A DNA stretch of 64,000 bases from Reticulitermes speratus (taxonomy: Eukaryota > Arthropoda > Insecta > Blattodea > Rhinotermitidae), in NCBI GenBank assembly GCA_021186555.1, contig JAJKFL010000026.1, positions 8,019,709 to 8,083,708 on the forward strand, written 5' to 3'. Shown here piece after piece: positions 33,882 through 44,956 of this stretch. The stretch's first letter is position 1, and each line of letters begins with the position of its first letter. Below the pieces are notes generated by a model. The model had not been told where the DNA came from and searched no databases. It saw nothing but the letters and a program-made list of their open reading frames with translations. A program made the translations under genes and the position numbers.

Positions 33882-34100
33882 TTACTAGTAAAAATTATAC
33901 CAACACATGCACTGTTTATTAAAACCTTAATAGTTTTAAAATCGGCCCTAGAAATATTAAACCATATGGACGCGTTAGCTCTTTGTAGTTTTTATTTGAT
34001 GTTGTGATATTTGTGAGTCAGTTTTGCCTGCTGGGGCCGATTTTAAAACTATTAAGGTTTTAATAAACAGTGCATGTGTTGGTATAATTTTTACTAGTAA
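33882..34100. mobile_element. fold-back element F4 (perfect 67-bp inverted arms)
   Basis: 33882-33948 and 34034-34100 are exact reverse complements over 67 bases, with an 85-base loop. The termini begin TTACTAGTAA. The internal motif ACCAACACATGCACT matches F2 and F3. No hammerhead core is visible; the loop contains only GTTTTGCCTGCTGGGG, perhaps a worn remnant. The identity of the arms implies youth or gene conversion. Confidence 0.93.
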
Positions 34101-34770
34101 AAAAGGACCATTTTCAAAATGCCGCTTTTCATAGCTTTAAGTTTTGGCCTACGGTACAACTCTGTTGATAGCAGTCATGCAGTATACACGCAATGTTTAA
34201 GATATAACCATTTTATCCTCAGACTGTGAATAAAATGTATATTTTTATACTAACAGTTAAATAATTAAATACTCTCATTTGCATAATTTACACTTCTGTG
34301 TGATATTTCAAGTTCTCTCTGCAATGGCTGTGAGGAAGGTGGTCGTCTGTTACGTAACACCTTGTGGGCACAAAATGTTAAAGGAAAGGAAGATTATAAA
34401 ATGCTCTGAAATTAAATTTTTACTCTTTCTTCCCATCGTATATTACTCATAATCCTTAAACAAATTTTGAAATAGTTTATATTTTAGTTTATCAGAGCGA
34501 TGAATCTGCCTTCAAGCTCCTGTGATGACGTTGGGTAATCTGGGAGTTTTTCACCGTCACGTCGAACAAAATTGCTGCCTTCTTTTTCAGGGTAGAAGAG
34601 ACATAGGAGCTTAAACAGCAGGTTTATTCGACACACTTGTAACTACCAGACTGCATGGTGTCACATCCCAGAAGGCAACAGTATTAAAAGCTTAATTAAA
34701 TTACTTTATTTTTTTTACTCTAATTGTACGTTAACATTAAATTTCAGGAGTCCTAGTAGTGAAGATAAGG
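34101..34770. other. no gene recognised
   Basis: No domain, SINE head or tandem structure seen. Confidence 0.5.
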
Positions 34771-35045
34771 TGAAGTTATCCCTGTATACGCCATGAAGGT
34801 ATATAGAGGGAGCAGAGATATAGTTCCACTCATTCTTAATCTTGTTACTAGATGTACATCAGTGGTCAAATTTACGTCCTGGCCGCTTTACGCACTGGGT
34901 AAAGACCCTGGAACCCATTCAATAAGGGGGCGGATGGGCACCAGAGCCGGTGTGGGCGTTTTGGAAAAGAGAAAAATCTCTTTCCCACGCCAGATTACGA
35001 ATCCCGGATCTTCCAGCCCGTAGCCTCTTTACTATACCGAACGAA
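34771..35045 (-). mobile_element. S4 SINE, near complete
   Basis: ATCCCTGTATACGCCATGAA, TTCCACTCATTCTTAATC, GGCCGCTTTACGC, CCAGAGCCGGTGTGGGCGTT and a head with ATTACGAATCCCGGA and TCCAGCCCGTAGCC. The B box has one damaged position. Confidence 0.82.
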
Positions 35046-36402
35046 AAGGCACGGCTTTGTGTTGGTGGACTATTTGCCTATTTTTTTTTTCCTGAGCTTA
35101 GAAAAAATCTTATATTTTATTATTCATTAGGAGTGATAAAAGTTAATATTCTCCATCCAGCCCGAAGGTGATCCATCCTAATCACTGATTAGAATACCTG
35201 CTGGCTTCTAAACATGATAGAATCTGGCCTTAAAACTCGTTTATACGGAAGGAAAGTTTTACTTTATCCTGCGTACGCAAGTCTACACATAAAAACTATT
35301 TACTATCATTTACAGCATTAGCTAGAGACCGCGGACCGTAAACTTTTTTTTTATGGTATGTTTGTTAATTAGTGAAGTAACGCATCAGGACTTCACTTAA
35401 AAGCTTTCCACTCTAATTAGATATTGCTTGAACTTCACAGAAACCTGCAGAACGTAACACCTTGCTAAGAAACGTTTCGTCTAGTAATCAGGTTGCCTCT
35501 TTCTTACATCGGATAGGACTAATGCAACATAGCACTGATGAGAGGTTAAGTCCGCCTGGCCCGCCATCTGTTGCAGCTAAAGGCAAAAACTTTACTGCAG
35601 ATCACATGACTACTTTGTCTCGTAGCTGCGAGCACACGGCTACGAGTTTCCCAGCTTTTCTCATCAATCAAGATACTTGTTGAAGGTCGTAACTTTACAC
35701 CTTCTTTATTTCTTTTTTTCAGATTTTAAAGTATCGAACTTTTAAGATTATAATACTCAGTTATGAGAAAAACATTAATATATTCACTTACTAAATGATC
35801 CGTAAGCTTATCATAAAAATTTTTACTTTTTTCTTTTAAATTTAAAGAACAAGGTCGCCAAACTCGAGCGCTTGGTCTGTATTTTCTTGGTTCATTCTGA
35901 AACTCTTGTGTCGTAATCGATATATCAAATAAAGCACTCAAGTTAGTCACATGATATGTATTACACATATATTACACCTAGAGCTCTCTAGGGAACAAAT
36001 TAATATGAACAGTTTTCTCCGAGCATTTTCTTTGTCCTGTGTCTCCTGGCGTCTGTGAGCCAAGAGAGTGTCCCTTACAGAGAGGGCGGGTAGTGTAGGA
36101 ATTCTGTTACTAGCTAGTACAAAAACATTAAGCAAACTCTTTAAGTCACAGTACTTAGTAGCTGCTCTATTGTATCACCTAGTTTAACGTTTAAAGAACA
36201 TTGAATTCTCACAATAAAAGGTCATTACTTTTCTAAACAGAATAACCAGTTACTTTATATGATGGAGACAAAGTAACATTTTGCGAGAGTGTCTAAAGTG
36301 TTAAGTGTAATGATAATAAAATTTTGGATCTTAAGAGTTCAAGGGTTCGTTTATGCTTACAAGACTTTTATGTCGTGCGAATATATTACTTGTTCGGTGC
36401 GT
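35046..36402. other. no gene recognised
   Basis: Frames of 60-80 codons on both strands without domains. Confidence 0.5.
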
Positions 36403-36552
36403 GATTTCAGGCTTCCGCCGCAGTCAAGCAGTCCAAGAAGTCTTTTTGGACTGCTTGGTCTTTGAATATGGGACCGATAGGTTTTTCCCGAAACGTCGGT
36501 AAAGAACTACCATTCTAAGCTGCGTAAAATCCCTAAAGAACGCAGATCTCAT
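36403..36552 (+). mobile_element. F6 right-arm fragment with a secondary 12-bp inverted repeat
   Basis: GACCGATAGGTTTTTCCCGA, AACGTCGGTAAAGA and ACGCAGATCTCATATT are F6 right-arm blocks. The centre has been remade as a perfect small hairpin, CAAGCAGTCCAA (36425-36436) with TTGGACTGCTTG (36446-36457). Confidence 0.8.
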
Positions 36553-37259
36553 ATTACTTGTTACTAACTGGCTTTAAATTACACTTTTATACAATTAAAA
36601 TTAATTGTATTATACTTTTAAGGCACTGTGGTTACTATATGTACCATCTGATTTGACATTATGAGATTCGGAATTTGACATCTGAAGTGCATTTAAGTGA
36701 TCCTGTGAATGTCAACTGTGATTATTTCCTTAAACGTGTTTGGACGACTGTTATTTACAGTGGAGACAGATGTGTTTATTGTGAGTGATGAACTGAGCTT
36801 TCATATAGAGTATAATTCGGATTAACGTTATGTTTGAGGGCGTTAACACACAATTCTGAAAAAAAACACTGTGTTCAAGGTAGGGCAGTATATGATCATA
36901 GGTCTATTATTAAGGGTTTTTACTCCATTAACATTATATCTAATCACCTAATGCGTATGCTTTAGAGTTTTTCTTTAAAAGTTTAAATTTTTGGCAATCT
37001 GACAAGAAATTTTGTTTTTTTTACTGAACCCAAAAGTCATCATCTTCACAAAATACTCTTCTAATGCCAAATTAATCCAGTCTACAGCTGCGGACTACAT
37101 TTTTATAAGTTCAATTTTAATATTATTCCTCAGTTTCTGAACTAGGTCTATAAATTTATCTGTTCCATGTAGGTGTGCCTGCTTAAATTTCGTGCGTATT
37201 TTATCTCCCACGTGCGTGTTAATGTCCCACCTATGTAATTATCCTTGATTTTATTACCC
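36553..37259. other. no gene recognised
   Basis: AT-rich; no element or domain seen. Confidence 0.5.
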
Positions 37260-37275
37260 TAATAATATTTTATGG

Positions 37276-37691
37276 TCGACCTCGGTGGACTAGTGGTTAG
37301 CGTGCTCGCCACTGGACCCAAGGTTTGCGGGTTCGATCCCGACCGAGGTCGATGGATTTTTAAGGGTGATAAAAATCCGGAGCACCACTTCCTTCGGAGG
37401 GGAAGTAAAGCCGTCGGTCCCATGTCGTAGATTTACGGCATGTAAAAGAACCTTACGGGCATGAATAGAAATGTTGCGTAAGCCAAATTGCCTCCATTTT
37501 CTCGCCCAAGTCTCCTGATGTGCCTGCCAGATGGCTCTGGCAGGCACATCAGGATCGATAGAAACAGTAGCACGGCCAGTTGACTAGTCACCAACTGCCA
37601 CGAATGCGCACGACTTAGTAACCTCGAAAAGAGGAGGCAAGAGGAGGCCCGGGTCCATATAGGGCTGTTGAGCCATGGTTATTATTATATA
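37276..37691 (+). mobile_element. S5 SINE, full length, with 16-bp TSD
   Basis: Head GTCGACCTCGGTGGACTAGT with A box TAGTGGTTAGCGTG and B box GGGTTCGATCCCGACC. Body TTTTTAAGGGTGATAAAAA; the 3' end is GGAGGCCCGGGTCCATATAG then GGCTGTTGAGCCATGG, nearly the same as the end of S1. The TSD TAATAATATTTTATGG is exact at 37260-37275 and 37692-37707. A perfect 16-bp hairpin lies at 37514-37553. Confidence 0.94.
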
Positions 37692-37707
37692 TAATAATAT
37701 TTTATGG

Positions 37708-38448
37708 GACGTGATAAAGGTCCTCATTACGTAAGTTTCTCAATCCTATTACGTCAGTCTTTTACATTCAGATGTTCTGCTCAGCACGCTGTTTTCGGGT
37801 ACACTCATATGCATTCTTGCCTTACTGCGAAAGAGGACGTTAAAAAACGTATATTAACATAGTTATTAAATATTGCTCTCTTGATGCGTTGTGTGCCTAC
37901 AGTTATCAAGATGGGGAGAAATGCAGGTGCCTCGTTGGCCGGATGAAGCTGGAGCAGTATTGTGCAGGTATTTGGTCGGAATTACTGGAGAAGGATATGA
38001 CAAAAAAAAAGTACAGGTATGGCCGCCGCCTGATACTAAAACATTCATGACATCTCTTGAAGCAATTTTGGGTTTCAGTAACCTTGTTCAAAATTCAATC
38101 TTGCAGAGGCAGTACCCTCCTGAAATGTTAATTTAATAAAGTATAATTGAATGTGGAGAGCACCGAATTCTAGATTGTATTTTGTAATATTGCGGACCTC
38201 TAGTGTAGTGGATGAATATATGAGCTCAATTGCACTCCCGGACTCGGAATTTTTTTTTTAGAGAATTTCAAAGCCTCGCGCTTCCATTTTCCGCTGACTA
38301 TTTCATACACTGATCTTGTTACTGCATTCAAAATTATACGTAACTGTGCATTATTACATTGTGATATAGGCGTTGAGTGGCTTATGATCAGTGTGACCTG
38401 TGGATTTAATTCGCTTACATACAGGCTTGACGAAGTACTAACGGGGGC
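37708..38448. other. no gene recognised
   Basis: The frame 37891-38136 and overlapping minus-strand frames have no recognised domain. Confidence 0.5.
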
Positions 38449-38690
38449 CACGATAGCTCAGTCGATACAATAACTAGGCCTCAGACTGGGCGCCCGATTA
38501 ATCGAGGCTCGGTTTTCGGCAATTGCAATACATTTATTTCTTCCCCAAAATGCCCATACCGACAATCGGGCACACGTCAAGTCTCCAGTACTGAGGTTAT
38601 GAATGAGATGAGCTATACCTTCACTCCCCCTTACGCGTTTATGGCGTGCATAGGGACTGTTTTACCCGTACCTTCACTAATTAACTCGAT
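38449..38690 (+). mobile_element. S4 SINE, plus strand, altered head
   Basis: Head CCACGATAGCTCAGTCGATA resembles a tRNA A box. The B-box area (CGAGGCTCGGTTTTCGG) is changed. The tail block GAGCTATACCTTCACTCCCC then TGGCGTGCATAGGGACTG identifies S4. Confidence 0.75.
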
Positions 38691-38817
38691 GACATATCTC
38701 AGTAATTTGTAGATTAAAAGAAGGAGAATTATTTTGCAGACTGAGCTGTGTTGTGTTTATACTATTACATAATAGTTATAAGAGTTTGTATGTTTACACG
38801 TACGTACGTCCGTACCT

Positions 38818-39000
38818 GTTGTCCTTCTTGAGATGCTAACAGGTCCTAAGCTAATAAATAAATTCCCTCATTTTATGGAAACCGAAGGCTCATTACAGTG
38901 TTCACAAGAGCTCGCCACCTGTCTCTATCCTGAGCCAGATCAGCCCAGTCCATGTCACCCCATTCCACGTCTTGAAGATCCATTTTAATATTATCCTACA
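38818..39000 (-). mobile_element. L-A LINE 3' tail fragment
   Basis: TTGTCCTTCTTGAGATGC, CATTTTATGGAAACCGAAGG and TTGAAGATCCATTTTAATA match the antisense L-A tail; truncated at about 39000. Confidence 0.8.
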
Positions 39001-39261
39001 ACCCTTACCTTCACTAGCTACTAATAGTTGACTTTTATTTTACTACTCCGGAATTATATTCAGTTCAACGATCGAGTCTTTGTATTTGCTCTGATGCATT
39101 CCGCCGTCTTTGATAGAAACCAATGAATCTAAAATCCAAATTTCCATATTTAATACATTAATAAGTACGATATAAAGTTGTCCTCATTAACTGATATCAA
39201 CTGTGACTACATGTTTCGGCTAAAATTAACCTTTATTAAATCAGTCATTCAGGCTACAGCC

Positions 39262-39585
39262 GTGATATTGATGAGATCTGCGCTTTTCTGGGATATTACG
39301 CAGCGTATAGTTGTAATTTTCTACCGACGTTTCGGGACAACCTTTTGGTTCCATCGTCAAGGGTCAAGAGATCATTACGCAGGGTCTAGTAGTAATCCTT
39401 TACCGACGTCTCGGCACAACCCATCGGTCCCATCTTCAAGGGTCAAAAGGTCCAAGAATAAATCTTTCTACTTGGACTTCCTGACCCTTGAAGATGGGAC
39501 CGATAGGTTGTGCCGAAACGTCTGTAAAGGATTACCACCCGACGCTGCGTAATACTCGTATCCCAGAAGAGCGCAGATCTCACGC
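39262..39585. mobile_element. F6 element with duplicated left arm
   Basis: Two successive left-arm units (39267-39370 and 39372-39430, each with ACCGACGT(T/C)TCGG) are followed by one right arm (39478-39580) ending CCCAGAAGAGCGCAGATCTC. The plus-strand frame reads MRSALFWDITQR and FYRRFGTT, the shadow peptide typical of this family. The right arm folds into the hammerhead-like shape with one extra U in the core. Confidence 0.88.
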
Positions 39586-40312
39586 ATAAATCACCTCGTA
39601 CAGCATGTAAAAATTTTCACAGTAAGTATAGACAATTAATTTTTTTTTGTGTGATAAATTTAGTGTCGTTCGTGCCTTTTGCACTTGCCCCTGTTTCTTG
39701 CGTTAACAAATGAAAGTACGCAGGAACCGATGTGTGTAAGACACGGACGACCACACGTCCTGCGTTTGACATTCTGCTTAGTTTGGATTAGTTCCCTGTC
39801 ATTTAATTCCGCCTTTCTGCCTTACGCAGTTCTATCTATCTTAGTTGTTTTCCTATTATCCATTATTACTGCTCCATTCGTTCTCCTAGATTTCGTTCTT
39901 AATATAAAGGTAACTGTGGATACCTGCAGTGCATCATGGCTGAACGTAATCACAACTCTTTCCTTTTTGGAAATTTAATGTATTTACCACATATTACCGT
40001 TGAGAATTCTCCTACAAAACAGGTTTTTATTTCTACCCATTTCTGTAGGGCAATTGTTGAAATACTGTGTTCATTTACGTTGACATGTGGTGTGATTTAC
40101 GTGGTTACGTTTACTGGCATGTGTTGATTTTTGAATAAACGCAACTGACTTTATAGATCAGATATATGTTTTTTGTCTAAGACGTGTCGCTCAGACCGGA
40201 GTGTCGAATGATTGGATGATACGTACATAACAAACTGGAATAGGGTGTATAGGAAAGCAGTCATGGCGAAATATGAGAATCTGCCCCGGAATGCGAGCGC
40301 CGGGATACTGTA
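39586..40312. other. no gene recognised
   Basis: Frames at 39679-39978 and 39936-40127 overlap and lack domains. Confidence 0.5.
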
Positions 40313-40314
40313 TT

Positions 40315-40600
40315 CATTAAGTTATTAAGATACGGTCCCGACGGTCAGAGGTTGTAATCCCGGCAGGGACTGATATTTATCTGTTCTCAACGTACAGACC
40401 GGCTCTGGGTCCCACACAATATCCTGTAAAATGGGTACAGGGGTACTTTTCCCGGGGGAATGCGACCTGGTCGTGAAACTCACCACTGACTTCCTTCTAG
40501 TGCCGAGGTCAATAATCAGTGGAGCTATACCTCCACTTCTCCTGCGTGTTTTCATGGCTTGTGTAGGGACAGTTTATGTCCCAAAATTTATTTGCTCTGT
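40315..40600 (+). mobile_element. S4 SINE, plus strand
   Basis: B-box relic GGTTGTAATCCCGGCAGGGA, then CGTACAGACCGGCTCTGGGT, GTGAAACTCACCACTGA, AGTGGAGCTATACCTCCACT and tail TTTCATGGCTTGTGTAGGGA. The A box is lost. Confidence 0.82.
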
Positions 40601-42190
40601 CATTATGGTCGGACTTCTGACCGGAAGTTTAAGTCAGGACCCCCTGGATACTATATGAGAGTCTGAAGTTTGATAGAGATCTGTTTGGGCAGTTAATAGC
40701 AGATCTTTATGGAGCCCGAACTTACAGTTTTGAGATCGTTAAGAAGAAGAATTTTTAATACTCTTTGATTGTCGTGGTCAACAGCAAAAACTTTAAATAA
40801 CAATTCGTCATATCTCTCTCATATATGTAATTCTTTGCTCCAGGATATTTCATAGCAATTAAAAGATTTACTCAACAAACTTCCCACAAGAAGCAGACAC
40901 GTGCACATCAAAACCAAATTGCACTCAAATCAAATTTCGTATTATATTTTGGTTTAATAATGGTGAGGAATATTTTGATCCCATGAAATGTTATGTTGCT
41001 TAGCGCGTAATTTAACATATCCGGACGTTTCGAAGGAAATAGCGCGTCTATCTTCAAGAGATGGTGTGTCCCGCTACACTGCGTAACCCATAAGGCTACA
41101 AGGTTAGAAATTTCAACATCAACGCTCTGTAGAAATCAAAACTCGCTTAATAATTCGTATTTTATGGTTTTGGGTTAGCAATTTATATGGTGCTTTAATT
41201 TCCGTTGTTTTTTTTCATTCATATTGTTAGATCTTTTTATGTCTGTTGTATTCGTTCTGTGATCTTTCAATGTATTCTGAGGTCAAACACTTTAACAGAG
41301 AAATTTTGAAGGCATTGGCCTGAAATATTTAATTCTTTTTTCTTGCAGATTGTGTAAAAGGCGGAGAAGTTGATAACAAGATGAGAACTGTCAGCAGCTA
41401 AAGTAGTATTCTTCTTCCTCAAAACAGTAAGTTCATAATGTTCTTTCGAAATACTGAAACCAGCTTATTCGTCTAGATGTAACACTTGTTAGTGTTACAT
41501 ATGTTGCTTTTATTACCAACGAGAAGAAATATTTTGAATCAGTTTCTTTGTGACTTTTCTCTTTGTATGATAACGTGCTCAAGTCGACCACGACAAATTT
41601 CTTTAAAGCACAACACAAATCTTAGCCCATATCATATAAACATATCCTGCTGTTGGTACAATGGCTTAAGGTACTTTCTTTAAGTTTCAAAACCCACGAA
41701 GATATCCAGGAACCATTACCACAATTCATTAATTTAAATACTAAACATTACTTCAGTCTTCTACATCTCAAATTTTAGATCAATCCATAGTAGTGATGCA
41801 GATTGAAGTTACATGTGGAAGAAGAGATGATAACAATATATGGCCCTAGTAAAGAGGACGTCAGAGGGGAATGGAGAAAGTTGTGTATAATGAGGTGCTT
41901 CATAATTTTTTCACAAAGAGTATTAGGATGACTACATGAAGGAGGAGGATACGACGGTGGAACACGTACTGCGCGTTCTAAAAATATGAAATTAATGGTA
42001 GAACAGATCAGTTGGGAAGACTCATTAAGCTGTAAGAACACTATTAACATGAGGTTTCGAGAAATAAAACTTTAAGCGCTTTGATTGATTATAAAAAGTT
42101 CAAAATCGAAGTAAACAGTAGGCTTTTATAAAAACAGTCTCAGTTGTTGTGCACGTGTACACGAAAATAAGTCCTTAAGTAGAGGTAAAA
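40601..42190. other. no gene recognised; one decayed F-type piece
   Basis: 41030-41105 contains GGACGTTTCGAAGGAAATAG and TATCTTCAAGAGATGG in the spacing of a worn hammerhead-type element. Nothing else recognised. Confidence 0.5.
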
Positions 42191-42191
42191 A

Positions 42192-42446
42192 GGTAAATTT
42201 AGCCCATTGCAGGCCTGGACAGGCCCTGAGGGCTCCAGGAGGCTGAGGCTCCCAGAATTTCTAGACAATCGGCACATGAAGGTGGTAAGGTTGTCAGTCC
42301 TACCCACCGGCCACCTTTACCCGCCTGAGTCGACCCCAAGGCAATTGTGCGGTCAGAAGGATTGTCAGTGACCCCATCGGGAATCGAACCCGTGACCTTC
42401 CGTCTTGTAGCGCAATGCCTCAACCAACTGCACCACTGCGTACCCA
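42192..42446 (-). mobile_element. S3 SINE, with internal deletion
   Basis: Minus-strand head with CAGTTGGTTGAGGCATTGCG and GGGTTCGATTCCCGATGG. About 40 bases of the body (the TATTCCTGGTACTCATTTC block seen in other copies) are deleted. Confidence 0.88.
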
Positions 42447-42624
42447 CTTAATTATAGGGGTGGCTGAAATTTTGACATTCAAAGAGGACTTTGTGTCACT
42501 AGGTTAGGCGGTTACGTACGTTGTGTGAAAGACCTGATTTCGTGTTCTCTTATGTCGAAAGCCGCTAATCGTTACTACAGTTAAGAATTCCCTTCTTATG
42601 CGATATGACCCTGCTTCGCGGTTT

Positions 42625-42785
42625 AATGGGATCCCGCAGTTCAGAAGGACCTTATTGCCTTCATTGTCAAGGATTAGTAAGTTTTTTAAACAAATCTTCC
42701 ACGATTTATTGACATTTGAAGAGGAAGGTAGTACATTACGTCGAAAGTTCGGGATCCGATAATCCTGTGACGTAAGGTGATATCT
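42625..42785. repeat. decayed fold-back element, F6-like
   Basis: Inverted pieces: GGATCCCGCAG...AAGGACC and ATTTGAAGAGGAAGGTAGTA, then CGTCGAAAGTTCGGGATCC. Organisation parallels F6 (UUGAAGA...GAAA) but stem II is lost. Confidence 0.4.
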
Positions 42786-42819
42786 AAAAAGAACGAAACC
42801 CTCATCTACATAGCTGTGA

Positions 42820-43615
42820 AAACCTCAAAAAACCGCTACAGTAAACTACTTAGAACACAAAACCTCAAAAAACTGCTACAGTAAACTACTTAGAACACAA
42901 AACCTCAAAAAATCGCTACAGTAATCTACTTAGAACACAAAACCTCAAAAAATCGCTACAGTAAACTACTTAGAACACAGAACCTCAAAAAATCGCTACA
43001 GTAATCTACTTAGAACACAACACCTCAAAAAATCGCTACAGTAAACTACTTAGAAAACAAAACCTCAAAAAATCGCTACAGTAAACTACTTACACACAGA
43101 ACACAAAACCTAAAAAATCGCTACAGTAAACTACTTAGAACACAAAACCTAAAAAAATCGCTACAGTAAACTACTTAGAACACAAAACCTAAAAAAATCG
43201 CTACAGTAAACTACTTACACACAGAACACAAAACCTAATAAAATCGCTACAGTAAACTACTTGGAACACAAAACCTCAAAAAATCGCTACAGTAAACTAC
43301 TTAGAACACAAAACCTAAAAAAATCGCTACAGTAAACTACTTACACACAGAACACAAAACCTAAAAAAATCGCTACAGTAAACTACTTAGAACACAAAAC
43401 CTCAAAAAATCGCTACAGTAAACTACTTACACACAGAACACAAAACCTAAAAAATCGCTACAGTAAACTACTTAGAACACAAAACCTAAAAAAATCGCTA
43501 CAGTAAACTACTTGGAACACAAAACCTAAAAAAATCGCTACAGTAAACTACTTACACACAGAACACAAAACCTAAAAAAATCGCTACAGTAAACTACTTG
43601 GAACACAAAACCTCA
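42820..43615 (+). repeat. 40-bp minisatellite, about 19 units
   Basis: Unit approximates AACCTCAAAAAATCGCTACA then GTAAACTACTTAGAACACAA. The first unit is at about 42821. From 43080 some units carry an 8-base insertion (ACACACAG before AACACAAAACC), recurring every second or third unit, so that half grew as multimers. Confidence 0.97.
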
Positions 43616-43944
43616 AAACGCTCAGACGCTCCGTGCACTTTACTGAGAGTGTTTCATGGAGTGAGAATTTTGATTCATAAACTTGCTAGATCGACGGACG
43701 TCACTGCGATAAAAAATGTTATTTATTCAGTGACCTAGGCGTGAAAGTGTGTGGCATGTTTATCTCACATTTCTGAATTTGTACTTTAGTTTCATTTCTC
43801 TTTAATACAGCGCTGTTGCTGGGTTTAAGCGGATTAAATTTGTATTCACATGGAAGAATTTTCATTATGAATATCGTGGGATGCAATTGGCTGAATATTA
43901 ACAAGTACTTTTTAAATTTATTGGTATATTGAATTATAAAGCTG

Positions 43945-44210
43945 CAGGGATAGCGTAGTCGGTATAGCGACTCGCTATGGGCTGGTCGGTCCGGGGATCG
44001 AATACAGGTGGGGACGAGATTTTCTGCGCCATCCAGACCGGCGCCGAGGTCTATGCGGCCTGCTGTACAATTACTACCATGTCTTTCCCGTGGATAAAAC
44101 GGCCGGAGTAACTTCTAGCGCTGAGTTTCGAATGGGTTGGAGCTATACCTCTGCCTCCCCCCTGTGCCTGTCCAGGCATGTCATGGGGTGACTTTTATCT
44201 TTACCTTTAA
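43945..44210 (+). mobile_element. S4 SINE, plus strand, head well preserved
   Basis: A box GGATAGCGTAGTCGGTATAG and B box GGGGATCGAATACAGG, followed by CATCCAGACCGGCGCCGAGG and tail GGAGCTATACCTCTGCCTCC plus CATGTCATGGGGTGAC. The clearest tRNA-like S4 head in the window. 43616-43944 holds nothing recognised. Confidence 0.88.
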
Positions 44211-44559
44211 CTGAAATATAAATAATAAAATGGTGATGCCTTGCCTTGGTCGCTGGCCTCTCACCACGGAGGGCCAGGTTTGTTCCCAGAACAATCCGAT
44301 ATTCGTCGAGGGTAAGTTAGTACTTGGACAGGTTTTCCTCCGAGTAGTTCTGCTGTCCCCTGTCAGTATCATTCCACCAACGCTCCATACTCGTTCTTTC
44401 ATCTACCACCGACCCTCCGTCATCTTAGCGTTTGAAAGCGCCCTTAAATAACACATCTTAAGAGAGAGAAACTTGTCAACTGCTTTTAACCTCCATAACA
44501 CTTGATTTATATTTTTACTGAAGTAGTCACTTTTCCTTTGTTTATGTATAATATTAATC

Positions 44560-44615
44560 AGACGTCTTACGACGTTTCGGAGTTTGTGTCCTCACATACA
44601 AGACTAGAAAGGGTG
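44560..44615 (-). repeat. worn hammerhead-type relic
   Basis: CTTACGACGTTTCGGAGTTT followed by TGTCCTCACATACAAG gives, on the minus strand, GUGAGGA...CUCCGAAACGUCGUAAG: GAAA/ACGU half intact, conserved C replaced by G and stem II lost. Confidence 0.4.
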
Positions 44616-44662
44616 CAGTCCGTAATGTAGAAAGATAAATTAAGACTGAGTGTAAGGTACAG

Positions 44663-44956
44663 GTAAAGCAATCCCATTACAGGCCTGGACAGGCCCTTAG
44701 GGTTCCAGAAGGTTGAGGCTTCCAGATTTATAGACAATCGGCACATGAAGGTGGTAACCCTACGCACCGGCCGCCTTTACCCCCCAGGAAAGATTCCTGG
44801 TATTCATTTCTGTTAGAGGCTGAGTCGACCCCAGGGCCATAGTGCGACTGAAAGGATTATGTCAATGAAAAATTCCAGTGACACCATCGGGAATCGAACC
44901 CGCGACGTTCCGGCTTGTAGCGCAGTGCCTCAACCAACTGCGCCACCGCGTGCCCC
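44663..44956 (-). mobile_element. S3 SINE, near full length
   Basis: Minus-strand head with GGTGGCGCAGTTGGTTGAGG and GGGTTCGATTCCCGATGG; tail CCTGTAATGGGATTGCTTTA. About 8 bases deleted from the AAGGTTGTCAG block. No TSD found. Confidence 0.9.

Noticed and set aside
37276..37350. Genuine tRNA gene
   Set aside because: A and B boxes are present, but the sequence continues into a conserved SINE body with TSDs and the 3' half does not pair as an acceptor stem. The same holds for the other SINE heads.
42820..43615. CRISPR-like array
   Set aside because: Units are contiguous with no unique spacers; the genome is eukaryotic. The same applies to 24790-25685 and 47037-47572.
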